Source of the DNA: DATCVA01 sp036567205
GTDB taxonomy: Bacteria > Pseudomonadota > Gammaproteobacteria > Burkholderiales > Burkholderiaceae_B
Length of the DNA stretch: 17,490 nucleotides
Direction: 5' to 3'
NCBI GenBank assembly: GCA_036567205.1
Contig: DATCVA010000174.1
Coordinates: forward strand, 1 to 17,490
Position numbers and translations under genes: made by a program. Of the stretch, positions 7,529 to 14,912 are shown piece by piece. Under the pieces are notes generated by a model, which saw nothing but the letters and a program-made list of their open reading frames with translations, had not been told where the DNA came from and did no database searches. Every line of letters begins with the position of its first letter. Within the stretch, counting starts at the first letter, position 1.

Positions 7529-7551
7529 TTTTGTGTACACCGTACACAAAA
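7529..7551. promoter_or_regulatory. candidate TetR operator (23-bp palindrome) in the promoter
   Basis: TTTTGTGTAC and GTACACAAAA form perfect 10-bp arms around a 3-base centre (ACC). The palindrome begins about 60 bp before the TetR start and overlaps a possible promoter: TTGTGT at 7531-7536 and TAGCAT at 7555-7560, spacing 18. A further GTACAC half-site lies at 7574-7579. Autoregulation by the adjacent TetR protein is the simplest reading; control of the divergent Cys-rich gene is also possible. Confidence 0.6.
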
Positions 7552-7590
7552 ATGTAGCATAATCATTTGCGGGGTACACATGGAGAATTG

Positions 7591-8235
7591 ATGCGAGCTG
7601 CAACAAAAAAACCGGCGCGACGCACAACCTATCGCCACGGAGATTTACACAGCGCCTTGCTGGAAGCAGGCATTGCACTGGCGCGCAGTGGCGGGCCTGA
7701 TGCAATCGTACTGCGTGAAGCGACCCGGCAGGCCGGAGTCGTTCCTAATGCCGCCTACCGGCACTTTTCCAGCAGGCAAGCTCTTTTCCAGGCCGTTCGC
7801 TCGGCTGCGCTATCAAGGCTGGCCATTGTCATGGAAACCGAACTAGCCAAATTGCGTGCTGACACCCCTGCAGTTGAACTGGCTCGCGCCAATCTACGAG
7901 CCATTGGCACAGGCTACTTGCTATTCGCCCAGACAGAACCCGGCCTGTTTCACACTGCGTTCTCGGTTCAGGACGAAGTCGAAGGAGACACCGACCCGGC
8001 CAAGGCCGGGCGTAGCGGCCTTAATCCGTTCCAATTATTGAATGCCGCCCTGGACAGACTTGTCGAGGTGGGAGTCCTGCCGCCCGAGCGTCGCCCAGGT
8101 GCGCAATACCTGGCGTGGTCAGCCGTGCATGGACTGGCTCTGCTTATTGCTGACGGACCTTTGCATAATGCTCCCTCCATGCAAAGAAACTTGATCGCGC
8201 AACGCTTGCTGGAAATGGTCGAAAAAGGTTTATAG
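7591..8235 (+). CDS. TetR/AcrR family transcriptional regulator
   Basis: 214-residue one-component repressor. The N-terminal TetR helix-turn-helix is clear: HGDLHSALLEAGIALARSGG, then LREATRQAGVVPNAAYRHFSSRQALFQAV, ending about residue 75. The C-terminal part (about 85-205) is the helical ligand-binding and dimerisation domain, with RANLRAIGTGYLLFAQTEPGLF and a second helix bundle. The ATG at 7591 has GGAG six bases upstream; a TTG at 7567 in the same frame has no ribosome site. The TAG at 8233-8235 is followed after seven bases by the hairpin repeat. The best-supported target is its own promoter, given the 23-bp palindrome at 7529-7551. No efflux gene lies beside it, so its regulon cannot be guessed from context. 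Confidence 0.92.
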   Translation: MRAATKKPARRTTYRHGDLHSALLEAGIALARSGGPDAIVLREATRQAGVVPNAAYRHFSSRQALFQAVRSAALSRLAIVMETELAKLRADTPAVELARANLRAIGTGYLLFAQTEPGLFHTAFSVQDEVEGDTDPAKAGRSGLNPFQLLNAALDRLVEVGVLPPERRPGAQYLAWSAVHGLALLIADGPLHNAPSMQRNLIAQRLLEMVEKGL

Positions 8236-8242
8236 AACTGGC

Positions 8243-8340
8243 TTATTCCATTTCCAAATCAATAGTGGACACGAAGGCGAAGTGCAGACAGTACCTTTGT
8301 ACGGCTGCTGCGCCGACACAGTTCACGGTTGATTTGGAGT
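8243..8340 (+). repeat. palindromic hairpin repeat, copy 2 (right end truncated)
   Basis: First unit of a head-to-tail pair with a 98-bp period. From 8245 to 8338 it matches copy 3 at 87 of 94 positions by eye. The left end ATTCCATTTCCAAATC is intact, but the right arm stops at GATTTGGA and passes directly into copy 3, so the outer AATGGAAT is missing. It starts seven bases after the TetR stop codon. Confidence 0.85.
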
Positions 8341-8341
8341 C

Positions 8342-8446
8342 TATTCCATTTCCAAATCGATTGTGAGCACGAAGGCAAAGCGCAGACAGTACGTTTGTAC
8401 GGCTGCTGCGCCGACACAGTTCACGGTTGATTTGGAAATGGAATTA
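8342..8446 (+). repeat. palindromic hairpin repeat, copy 3 (complete)
   Basis: Complete unit with perfect 16-bp terminal inverted repeats (8343-8358 and 8429-8444). Further inside, GCGCAG pairs with CTGCGC, and GTAC-GTTT-GTAC forms the tip, so one strand can fold into a roughly 100-nt hairpin with interior loops. The right-hand TTA at 8444-8446 is the stop codon (TAA on the minus strand) of the Hyi-like gene. The tandem therefore fills the space between two convergent genes to the base. No transposase or reading frame is inside. Confidence 0.88.
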
Positions 8447-9232
8447 GTTCAGGCTGGCCCAATTGTTGTTCAGCAAAGGCCGCATCCAGACAAGCCCATC
8501 AGCTACCTGCCCACGCGGCCGATATTCGCATCCCACAAAGCCCTTATAGTCGGCCTCGTGCAGGCGTTTGAATGCCTGCAGCAAGCCATCAGCTTCCAGC
8601 GCCGGTTCGTGACGTTGCGGGCTGCCGGCAAGCTGTATATGCCGTATCCAGGGCAAACAGGCCAGCAACTGTTCATCCAGATTCAGGCCTTGCTTAACGA
8701 CATGATAAAAATCAAATTGCAGACCCAGATTGGCTTTTTCACAAGCGCGCAAAACGGTTAATGTCTGTCGAGGCGTGGAATAAAAATAGTCCGGCACATC
8801 GTTTTCATTAAGCGCTTCCAATTGCAATACAACATCGTCATTTTGTATCGAAGCCCAATTCAAGTTATTGACAAGCACTTCCAGCTGCCCTTCGGGCGAC
8901 AAGCTGTAATTACGCGGTCCGGCCATTACATGAACCGCTTTACAGCCAGTTGCAGCGCAAACTTCCAGCGTAGCGGCAAACGCCTGCCGGAACTGCGATG
9001 CCGCTTGAGGCTGGGCGGCCATTCCAAGCGGAAACTCCGGTCGAAATACGGGTGTATTGATCAATACCAATTGAAGCTGATGCTCCTTAAGCCGCTGGGC
9101 ATACCAGTGGGGAGACTTGTCGTAGGGAAACAAAATTTCCACATATCGGAATCCATCGTGGGCGGCTGCGGCGAAGCGCTCTGCCACCGGCAAATGGCCA
9201 TATAGCATCGAAAGGTTAGCGGCAAGCTTCAT
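8444..9232 (-). CDS. hydroxypyruvate isomerase family protein (Hyi/OtnI-like TIM barrel)
   Basis: 262-residue TIM-barrel protein of the xylose isomerase-like superfamily, closest in style to Hyi and OtnI, which isomerise hydroxypyruvate/tartronate semialdehyde or 2-oxotetronates. KLAANLSMLYGHLPVAERF at the start and GFRYVEILFPY are typical. Likely metal ligands are E139 (LQLEALN), D174 (FDFYH), Q200 (IRHIQLAG) and E236 (GCEYRPRG), with H177 nearby. The length is normal. The ATG at 9230-9232 has only a weak GGAAA upstream. The TAA stop is supplied by the edge of the hairpin repeat, but the C-terminus is of ordinary length. The gene is divergent from an MFS transporter. No glyoxylate carboligase or tartronate reductase gene is in view, so the sugar-acid substrate is uncertain. 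Confidence 0.9.
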   Translation of the reverse strand: MKLAANLSMLYGHLPVAERFAAAAHDGFRYVEILFPYDKSPHWYAQRLKEHQLQLVLINTPVFRPEFPLGMAAQPQAASQFRQAFAATLEVCAATGCKAVHVMAGPRNYSLSPEGQLEVLVNNLNWASIQNDDVVLQLEALNENDVPDYFYSTPRQTLTVLRACEKANLGLQFDFYHVVKQGLNLDEQLLACLPWIRHIQLAGSPQRHEPALEADGLLQAFKRLHEADYKGFVGCEYRPRGQVADGLVWMRPLLNNNWASLN

Positions 9233-9390
9233 AAGTACATAATTTCCATGCGTCTAAAAATTGTATTTCCTGGAATTGTACGTGCCCGGACAGGATGGCA
9301 TTAACTTGATAAGGCGGGACTTAACCCGCGTTCCTTAAATTAGCTCAGGCCTATAATCATGAAATTGTTTTTAACAAAGGCAGCGCACTC
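9233..9390. promoter_or_regulatory. divergent promoter region, Hyi-like gene / MFS transporter
   Basis: On the plus strand TATAAT (9352-9357) is a perfect -10 box for the transporter, with no good -35. Upstream lies a short dyad GCGGG-N6-CCCGC (9314-9329). On the Hyi side AATTGTA occurs twice, 15 bp apart (9259-9265 and 9274-9280), possibly an operator. The regulator is unknown. Confidence 0.45.
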
Positions 9391-10536
9391 ATGAAAACTG
9401 CCCTGATACCCTGGGCGCTGTCCGGTGCAGCCGCCGTTGCAGTAGGGTTTGCCAGATTCGGCTATGCCCTGATTTTGCCAGCCATGCAAACTGATCTCAG
9501 TTTGAATTATGCACAGGCGGGCTGGCTCAATACCGCTAATTCGCTAGGCTATCTGGCAGGGGCTGTGCTTACGGTTTACTGGGTCGGCCAGCTTGGCAAT
9601 CGCCGCCTGTTCATGGGCGGCCTGGTGCTTACCACGCTAACCGTATTGGCATGCGGGTTAAGCCATAACTTCCAGCTACTTACCTTATTTCGCTTCCTTG
9701 CCGGCCTTGGCGCCGCAGGAACGTTTATCTGTGGCAGCGTGCTGGCCGGAGTCCTGGGAACTCGCTCTATCATGATTTTCTTCAGCGGCGGCGGCATCGG
9801 AATGTTTGCCACCGGCGCCGCCCTGCCCTGGTTGTTCGAATATACAAATGCCGCCGCGTGGCCTGTTGCATGGCTGGCAATGGGCGGTATCTGTATTCCG
9901 TTATCGCTTGCATCTATTTGCGCCATACGCAATATAGGCGAGCCCTCGTCAAGCTCCAAAAGCTCTGCAGTATGGCCATGGCGGCGTTGCGGACCCGAAC
10001 TGGCCGGCTATTTCATGTTTGGGCTGGGCTATATCGCTTACATGACCTTTATTGTCGCCTGGCTGAAACAAAACAGTGCAGCATCGATCGGCCTGGCCAT
10101 GACCACGTCCATAATGTGGAGCATTCTTGGAGCCGCTACTCTCGCTGCACCTATCCTGTGGAAACGCGTCTTCGACGGACGGAGCGACGGCGTACCGATG
10201 ACTTGCTCCATGATCGTGCTGGCTTTGGGCGCTGCACTTCCGTTATTCATATCGAATCTTGCCGGCATCTGGTTCTCGGCGCTTTTGGTAGGATCCAGCG
10301 TTTTCATGGTGCCCTCGGCTGTTGGCAGTTTTATTAAAATAAACCTGCCTAAACCCGCATGGGGCCATGCCATGGCAGTTGCTACCAGCCTGTTCGCAAT
10401 AGGCCAGGCAATCGGACCGGTTGCAGCAGGATGGATCAGCGACCGCTCGGGCGCGTTATCAACCGGACTGGCCGTCTCGGCCGGCATCCTGCTGATTGGC
10501 GCATTCCTGGCTTTGGCCCAAAAGTCGCTGCAATAA
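9391..10536 (+). CDS. YbfB/YjiJ-type MFS transporter
   Basis: 381-residue inner-membrane permease with about twelve hydrophobic segments. The N-terminal GFARFGYALILP (19-30) followed by AGWLNTANSLGYLAGA (43-58) is the signature of the YbfB/YjiJ branch of the major facilitator superfamily. The central loop after residue 180 (GEPSSSSKSSAVWPWRR) separates the two six-helix halves. The ATG at 9391 has AAAGG about 12 bases upstream. It is transcribed divergently from the Hyi-like isomerase, so transport of a sugar acid or related compound is possible, but most members of this branch have no known substrate. It stands alone in its direction. Confidence 0.9.
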   Translation: MKTALIPWALSGAAAVAVGFARFGYALILPAMQTDLSLNYAQAGWLNTANSLGYLAGAVLTVYWVGQLGNRRLFMGGLVLTTLTVLACGLSHNFQLLTLFRFLAGLGAAGTFICGSVLAGVLGTRSIMIFFSGGGIGMFATGAALPWLFEYTNAAAWPVAWLAMGGICIPLSLASICAIRNIGEPSSSSKSSAVWPWRRCGPELAGYFMFGLGYIAYMTFIVAWLKQNSAASIGLAMTTSIMWSILGAATLAAPILWKRVFDGRSDGVPMTCSMIVLALGAALPLFISNLAGIWFSALLVGSSVFMVPSAVGSFIKINLPKPAWGHAMAVATSLFAIGQAIGPVAAGWISDRSGALSTGLAVSAGILLIGAFLALAQKSLQ

Positions 10537-10840
10537 TTTCGCATAGTCCTGCGCCAGCAAACCGCGGCAATAAGTCCACATCGCGAATCCAGCGCCAGCA
10601 CAATACGGCTCCGCCGTTCATGCCTGGCCTTATAAACGCCTCATCGGACGGGGAAGAACTTGATCATTGGAATGACCGTCGTGTAGCGCAAGACCAACAA
10701 GCCATTTGCTTCATGTCTGCAGCTTCATTAATTAGAACTCTATATTCAAAAAAGTAATAATAAAATGCAAATAAACTTGTTCTACAAATAACCAGCCGTG
10801 GATAAAATAGCACTTTTGCATACTCTCTTGTTATTAACTT
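10537..10840. other. intergenic region without a credible gene
   Basis: 304 bp between the MFS stop and the YeeE/YedE start. The first 180 bp have coding-like composition, but the frames crossing them are shadows without ribosome sites. The last 110 bp are AT-rich and likely carry the YeeE promoter: TAAAAT at 10803-10808 is a possible -10, but the nearest TTGTTC (10777-10782) is 20 bases away, too far for a good -35. I see no clear terminator for the MFS gene. Confidence 0.5.
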
Positions 10841-12064
10841 ATGAGCACTACTACTGCGTCGGCATTGCCAAACGGCCTGGCTCCGCTGCGCCTGAATATC
10901 AGACCCCTTGTTATCGCGTTATTGCTGGTTATCGCCGGAACTTATTATCTGGGCGAAACCGTTAGCGTCAAGCAAGGCGCTCTTTGGGTAATCGGCATTT
11001 TGCTGGGCGTTACGCTCTACCATTCATCTTTTGGCTTCACTCAGGCCTGGCGAGTATTTGTGTCCGACCGCAGGGGCGCCGGTCTGCGCGCTCAAATGTT
11101 CATGCTGGCGTTTGGTGTTCTGCTGTTTTTTCCATTTTTGGCCCAAGGCACGTTAGCCGGTCAGGCAGTTAACGGGTTCGTATCGCCGCCCGGTGTTTCC
11201 GTGGTGCTTGGTGCATTCATTTTTGGCATTGGCATGCAATTAGGTGGCGGCTGTGCGTCGGGAACCTTGTTTGCGGTAGGTGGCGGCAGCACTCGCATGC
11301 TGGTCACTTTGTTCTTCTTCATTGTGGGCTCCATACTGGCTGCCCTGAATTTTTCCTGGTGGAGCAATCTACCCGCCCTCGCTCCGGTCTCACTGGTTAA
11401 GTCCTGGGGTTTATGGCCCGCGCTACTGGCTAACCTGGCTGTGTTTGCCGCCATTGCGTGGCTTACCGTCGTGCTGGAAAAGCGCCGCCACGGCCAACTG
11501 GTTTCCAACGCAACCGGCACTGCGCGCCCTGCCTCTCTCTTGCGTGGCCCATGGCCGCTCGTGTGGGGCGCTGTCGCCCTGGTGCTGCTGAACTTTGCCA
11601 CGCTGGCACTGGCTGGACGCCCTTGGGGCATCACATCGGCGTTTGCCTTATGGGGGTCCAAAGGCATGATGGCTTTGGGCGCCGAGCCGGCGCAGTGGGC
11701 GTTCTGGGCCAACAACCCGGCAGCGCTTACGGCTCCTGTCAGCCACGACATTACTTCCGTCATGGACCTTGGCCTGATTCTTGGAGCTTTGGCGGCAGCG
11801 GCTGTTGCCGGTAAATTCGCACCTGTCTGGAAAATTCCCGCCCGCTCGCTGTTAGGCGCTGTAGTGGGCGGCATTATGTTGGGTTATGGCGCACGCCTGG
11901 CCTTCGGTTGCAATATCGGCGCCTATTTTAGCGGCATACTTTCGGGCAGCCTTCATGCTTGGCTGTGGTTGCCCGCCGCCTTCGCCGGCAGCGCCCTTGG
12001 TGTACACCTGCGTCCATGGTTCGGCCTTCAAGTTGAAAAAACAACTCAAATGGCAGCATGCTAA
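10841..12064 (+). CDS. YeeE/YedE family permease (thiosulfate/sulfur-compound transport)
   Basis: 407-residue polytopic membrane protein of the YeeE/YedE (DUF395) family. The best-known member, TsuA, imports thiosulfate using conserved cysteines within the channel. Two half repeats are visible. The first centres on GMQLGGGCASGTL (C138). The second is GYGARLAFGCNIGAYFSG (C357). A third Cys is the last residue (C407). The first-repeat segment HSSFGFTQAWR has Ser/Phe where the family often has a Cys, so thiosulfate transport is not certain. The ATG at 10841 lacks a clear ribosome site. An intrinsic terminator follows at 12091-12121. The downstream MarR gene may belong with it functionally, but the terminator separates them. 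Confidence 0.92.
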   Translation: MSTTTASALPNGLAPLRLNIRPLVIALLLVIAGTYYLGETVSVKQGALWVIGILLGVTLYHSSFGFTQAWRVFVSDRRGAGLRAQMFMLAFGVLLFFPFLAQGTLAGQAVNGFVSPPGVSVVLGAFIFGIGMQLGGGCASGTLFAVGGGSTRMLVTLFFFIVGSILAALNFSWWSNLPALAPVSLVKSWGLWPALLANLAVFAAIAWLTVVLEKRRHGQLVSNATGTARPASLLRGPWPLVWGAVALVLLNFATLALAGRPWGITSAFALWGSKGMMALGAEPAQWAFWANNPAALTAPVSHDITSVMDLGLILGALAAAAVAGKFAPVWKIPARSLLGAVVGGIMLGYGARLAFGCNIGAYFSGILSGSLHAWLWLPAAFAGSALGVHLRPWFGLQVEKTTQMAAC

Positions 12065-12090
12065 TTCGCAAACCAAGGTAATCTTCAATC

Positions 12091-12121
12091 AAAAGAGCAA
12101 GCAAACAGGCTTGCTCTTTTT
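12091..12121 (+). terminator. intrinsic terminator of the YeeE/YedE gene
   Basis: AAAAGAGCAAGC (12091-12102) pairs perfectly over 12 bp with GCTTGCTCTTTT (12109-12120) around a 6-nt loop. The distal arm ends in a run of five T. It lies 26 bp after the stop codon. This is the clearest terminator in the window, and by symmetry it could also work on the other strand. Confidence 0.85.
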
Positions 12122-12215
12122 GCGTAAAAGGCGGGTTCTCGGGCAAAATAGCTACCCAGGCGCCCGTACCGAAGGACGCTCACCTATAAGCAGTATCTTG
12201 GGGCATTACCTGACT

Positions 12216-12701
12216 ATGTCAAACACCGACAAACCGGCCTTCGTCGACGACTATCTGGCCGCACTACTGGCGCAAGCCAGCAAACTCATCTCCGAAGAAT
12301 TCCATCAGGTTGTCCAGGCCAGCGGGTTTTCAGTATCTGAATGGCGCGTACTGGCTACGCTTGCCGGGGGTAAACTGATCAGCATCGGCGGAGTGGCGCA
12401 AACAACGGTTACGAAACAACCCACTATTACGCGCCTGCTGGACCGCATGGAAAAAAAAGGCTATGTAGAACGCGTTGCCCATGCCTCGGACCGTCGCATC
12501 ACACTGGTACGCATCACAGAGCAAGGCCAGAAAACCGTTACAGAACTTATTGCCCAGGCAAAAGAACATGAGCATCGCGTACTCCAACCCTTGGGACCGG
12601 ACCATGCTGAAGAACTCAAGGCCATGCTCAAGCGCATAATTGAATTGCGCCGTCCCGACACCCAGTCAAACTCGGCTTCTATCCCATTTTTAAAAGAATA
12701 G
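12216..12701 (+). CDS. MarR family transcriptional regulator
   Basis: 161-residue winged helix regulator. Helices 1-2 (DDYLAALLAQASKLISEEFHQVV) provide dimerisation. The DNA-binding part runs SEWRVLATLAGG, VAQTTVTKQPTITRLLDRMEKKGYVER, with the wing HASDRRITLVRITEQG. C-terminal helices close the dimer. The ATG at 12216 is chosen because the MarR fold begins immediately after it. An open frame reaches back into the YeeE/YedE gene, but that stretch crosses the terminator and has no family similarity. Its target is not evident: the gene lies 151 bp downstream of the permease in the same direction. Confidence 0.9.
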   Translation: MSNTDKPAFVDDYLAALLAQASKLISEEFHQVVQASGFSVSEWRVLATLAGGKLISIGGVAQTTVTKQPTITRLLDRMEKKGYVERVAHASDRRITLVRITEQGQKTVTELIAQAKEHEHRVLQPLGPDHAEELKAMLKRIIELRRPDTQSNSASIPFLKE

Positions 12702-12945
12702 GACTCCAGACGCCGGATATTCTGTGTTATTACGACGTCAATTTTCATTTTGACTGAATTTTGCGTGCGCAAAAGAAATACCACTGTATTTATAAACAGT
12801 TATTCATGTTAAGTTCCATAGCCCTACAGGGCAAAGTTAAAAACGAACTTAACAAAGTTGTGTAACTCACTAATATATTGGTGATTTTTTAAATTTCTGG
12901 TATTATCTGCCTCACCAAAAACAAATTCTTTATACAAGTGCGGCC
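12702..12945. promoter_or_regulatory. pbpG upstream region with nested dyads and promoter
   Basis: Extended -10 promoter for the pbpG-type gene: TTGGTG (12878-12883), 17 bases, then TATTAT (12901-12906) with a TG two bases before it. This gives a short leader before the ATG at 12946. Upstream are a 16-bp palindrome TTTTGCGTGCGCAAAA (12759-12774) and a nested dyad: GTTAAGTTC (12808-12816) with GAACTTAAC (12845-12853) flanking GCCCTACAGGGC (12821-12832). Neither dyad has a following T-run on the plus strand. Confidence 0.6.
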
Positions 12946-14049
12946 ATGCGATCATTCTGGAATCGAGCTTCTTTACTGGCGTTTCTGCCCCTATTGGTAG
13001 TGGCTGCCCTTGGCCTTGGCTCGAACGCTATTGCGCAAACCCGCAACACAGCGAACGAAGCCAAGCAAAACACTACCAGCAAAAAAGCTACCGCAACGGC
13101 CCGCAAAAAAACCCCGGCCGGCACAGGCGCCAAAGCCCAGACCCGCAAACGCCATACCGTAACAAATTCAGGAAAAATTACTACCCGGCAAAATTTGCGC
13201 AAGGTAGGCCATGCGGCCAGCCAGGCTGGCGCTGCGCCGGTTTCTCTGCGTCCACGGGAATTAAATGACGTTGTGGAACCCTTAACGTCTCAAGCTGTAT
13301 TGCGCTCGGAAGTGGCGTTTGTTCAGGATTTACAGAGCGCCACCGTTTTATACGATAAAAACAGTGACGATGTACGGCCTATCGCCTCCATATCAAAGCT
13401 TATGACCGCACTCGTTGTGGCCGAAGCAGGTCAAGCCCTGGATGAAATCCTGGAGATCGCGGACGATGACGTAGACCGTGTACGCCACTCCCGTTCGCGT
13501 TTGCCCGTAGGCACGCAGCTTAGCCGGGCGGACATGTTGCACTTGGCCCTGATGTCGTCCGAAAACCGGGCTGCCCATGCCTTGGGGCGTTATTACCCTG
13601 GCGGCATGCCTGCCTTTGTACGAGCCATGAATGACAAGGCGCGCTCATTGGGGATGCGCAGAACACGTTTTGTCGAACCCACAGGCCTTTCGGTTGAAAA
13701 CGTTTCAACCCCGCGCGATCTCGTCAAGTTATTACACGCCACCAGCAAGCAACCTATAATTCAGCGCTACACGACTGATGACAAATATGAAATTGCCGTC
13801 GGCAAAGGCCGCCAACTGGTCTATAACAACACCAACAGGCTGGTTAAAAATGACGACTGGGATATCAAGATTTCGAAAACCGGCTTTATTAACGAAGCCG
13901 GGGAATGTCTGGTTATGCTCACGCGTATCGATGATCGTGACGTTGCCATTATTTTGCTGAACTCCACTGGCCGCTACTCTCGTATTGGCGACGCGGTGCG
14001 TATCCGCAACCTTGTCGAAAATGCCTCATCCAACGTAGCCATGCTGTAG
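12946..14049 (+). CDS. pbpG: D-alanyl-D-alanine endopeptidase (PBP7/PbpG-like, peptidase S11)
   Basis: Periplasmic serine peptidase of 367 residues that would cut D-Ala cross-links in peptidoglycan. A signal peptide spans residues 1-30 (cut after AIA). Residues 32-70 form a Lys/Arg/Thr-rich low-complexity linker that could contact the wall or anionic polymers. The catalytic domain begins about 115. All three penicillin-binding motifs are present: S148-I-S-K151 (SxxK), S205-E-N207 (SxN) and K311-T-G313 (KTG). The ATG at 12946 has only a weak ribosome site but follows a good promoter (12878-12906). The NRDE gene starts 17 bp after its stop and may be co-transcribed. The symbol is by similarity to E. 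coli PbpG; the long basic linker is the main difference I see. Confidence 0.92.
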   Translation: MRSFWNRASLLAFLPLLVVAALGLGSNAIAQTRNTANEAKQNTTSKKATATARKKTPAGTGAKAQTRKRHTVTNSGKITTRQNLRKVGHAASQAGAAPVSLRPRELNDVVEPLTSQAVLRSEVAFVQDLQSATVLYDKNSDDVRPIASISKLMTALVVAEAGQALDEILEIADDDVDRVRHSRSRLPVGTQLSRADMLHLALMSSENRAAHALGRYYPGGMPAFVRAMNDKARSLGMRRTRFVEPTGLSVENVSTPRDLVKLLHATSKQPIIQRYTTDDKYEIAVGKGRQLVYNNTNRLVKNDDWDIKISKTGFINEAGECLVMLTRIDDRDVAIILLNSTGRYSRIGDAVRIRNLVENASSNVAML

Positions 14050-14066
14050 GGCCCCCTCCAAGTACA

Positions 14067-14861
14067 ATGTGCATAGCTTACCTGGCACTCCAGAGCCATC
14101 CGGACTGGCCTTTATTTATTGCAGCCAACCGCGATGAGTTTCATGAACGCCCCACTCTGGCCGCAGCGCCTTGGCCGACTTATCCCGATGTTATCGGCGG
14201 CATAGATTGTTTGGCACAAGGCACTTGGCTGGGCCTGACTCATCAAGGCCGCTTCGCCCTGCTGACCAATTACCGTGACCCGGCCTTTATTGTGGCCAAT
14301 GCACCTTCGCGCGGCGCACTGGTAGGTCGTTATTTGACCGAACGACACAGCCCGCCTTCGGACTATGCCAGGGAAGCAGCCAGTTCGGGCTTGCTATACA
14401 ACGGTTTCAATTTGATCGTGGGTAATTTATACGAAGCCTACTACGCCAGTAATCGCGCCGCGTTACCCCAGGAGCGGGCCCTGGCGCCGGGCCGCTATGT
14501 TATTTCCAACCATCTGCTTGACTCCCCTTGGCCCAAAGCCGAGCGCTTGCGTCTAGGCCTGGATGCGTTTCCTTTAGAACAGCTGGAGCACTCGCTGACA
14601 CCCGTGTTTGAGTTGCTCAAGGACAATACCCAGGCGGCGGATGACACGCTGCCAAACACCGGCATCCCTCTTGAGCGTGAGCGCTTGCTGAGCAGTCCTT
14701 TTATTGTCAGTCCCACCTATGGCACACGCTGCTCCACGGTTATTGCCGTCCATGCCAGCGGCCGCGCCATATTCAGTGAAATAAGCTATAACGCGGATGG
14801 CATCGCCATCGAGCGCCACGACTGGCCTTTTGAAATTGAAAACGCATCGTTATCCCCGTGA
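14067..14861 (+). CDS. NRDE family protein (TANGO2-like)
   Basis: 264-residue protein of the NRDE/TANGO2 family. The start MCIAYLAL places a Cys at position 2, as in N-terminal nucleophile hydrolase-like members. The name-giving NRDEF motif is at residues 21-25 (AANRDEFHERP). Other family features are GGIDCLAQGTWLGLTHQGRFALLTNYRDP, SRGALVGRYL and, near the end, YGTRCSTVIAVHASG. The biochemical role is not settled; a role in haem or lipid metabolism has been proposed for eukaryotic relatives. The ATG at 14067 lacks a visible ribosome site, and the 17-bp gap to pbpG suggests coupling. I see nothing broken. Confidence 0.9.
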   Translation: MCIAYLALQSHPDWPLFIAANRDEFHERPTLAAAPWPTYPDVIGGIDCLAQGTWLGLTHQGRFALLTNYRDPAFIVANAPSRGALVGRYLTERHSPPSDYAREAASSGLLYNGFNLIVGNLYEAYYASNRAALPQERALAPGRYVISNHLLDSPWPKAERLRLGLDAFPLEQLEHSLTPVFELLKDNTQAADDTLPNTGIPLERERLLSSPFIVSPTYGTRCSTVIAVHASGRAIFSEISYNADGIAIERHDWPFEIENASLSP

Positions 14862-14873
14862 GTACCACGAGCG

Positions 14874-14879
14874 TATAAA
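14874..14879 (+). promoter_or_regulatory. possible -10 box of the secreted protein gene
   Basis: TATAAA within GCGTATAAAATAGG, in the 51-bp gap after the NRDE stop. A weak TTATCC about 18 bases upstream falls inside the NRDE gene. This suggests the following gene has its own promoter. Confidence 0.35.
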
Positions 14880-14912
14880 ATAGGCTTAGTTAATTCGCTT
14901 TTGGGAATTGCC

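Noticed and set aside
8342..8446. Hairpin repeats as integron attC sites
   Set aside because: There are no core RYYYAAC/GTTRRRY ends at the termini, no integrase, and the flanking genes are in convergent orientation rather than a cassette array.
10038..10601. 187-codon open frame on the minus strand
   Set aside because: It is antisense to the MFS transporter, with composition mirroring that gene and no recognisable domain.
11161..11874. 237-codon open frame on the minus strand
   Set aside because: It lies wholly within the YeeE/YedE gene, is Pro/Ala/Thr-rich low-complexity typical of an antisense shadow, and has no ribosome site or family similarity.
11886..12215. Extension of the MarR frame upstream into the YeeE/YedE gene
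   Set aside because: It would cross a 12-bp-stem terminator and overlap a clear gene in another frame; the MarR fold starts right after the ATG at 12216.
12680..12701. ATCCCATTTTTAAAAG resembling the left end of hairpin copy 1
   Set aside because: It is inside the MarR coding end, has no matching right arm or core, and the AT-rich similarity is short enough to be chance.
12759..12774. TTTTGCGTGCGCAAAA as terminator of the MarR gene
   Set aside because: The loop would be only two bases and no T-run follows; more likely a protein site or chance dyad.
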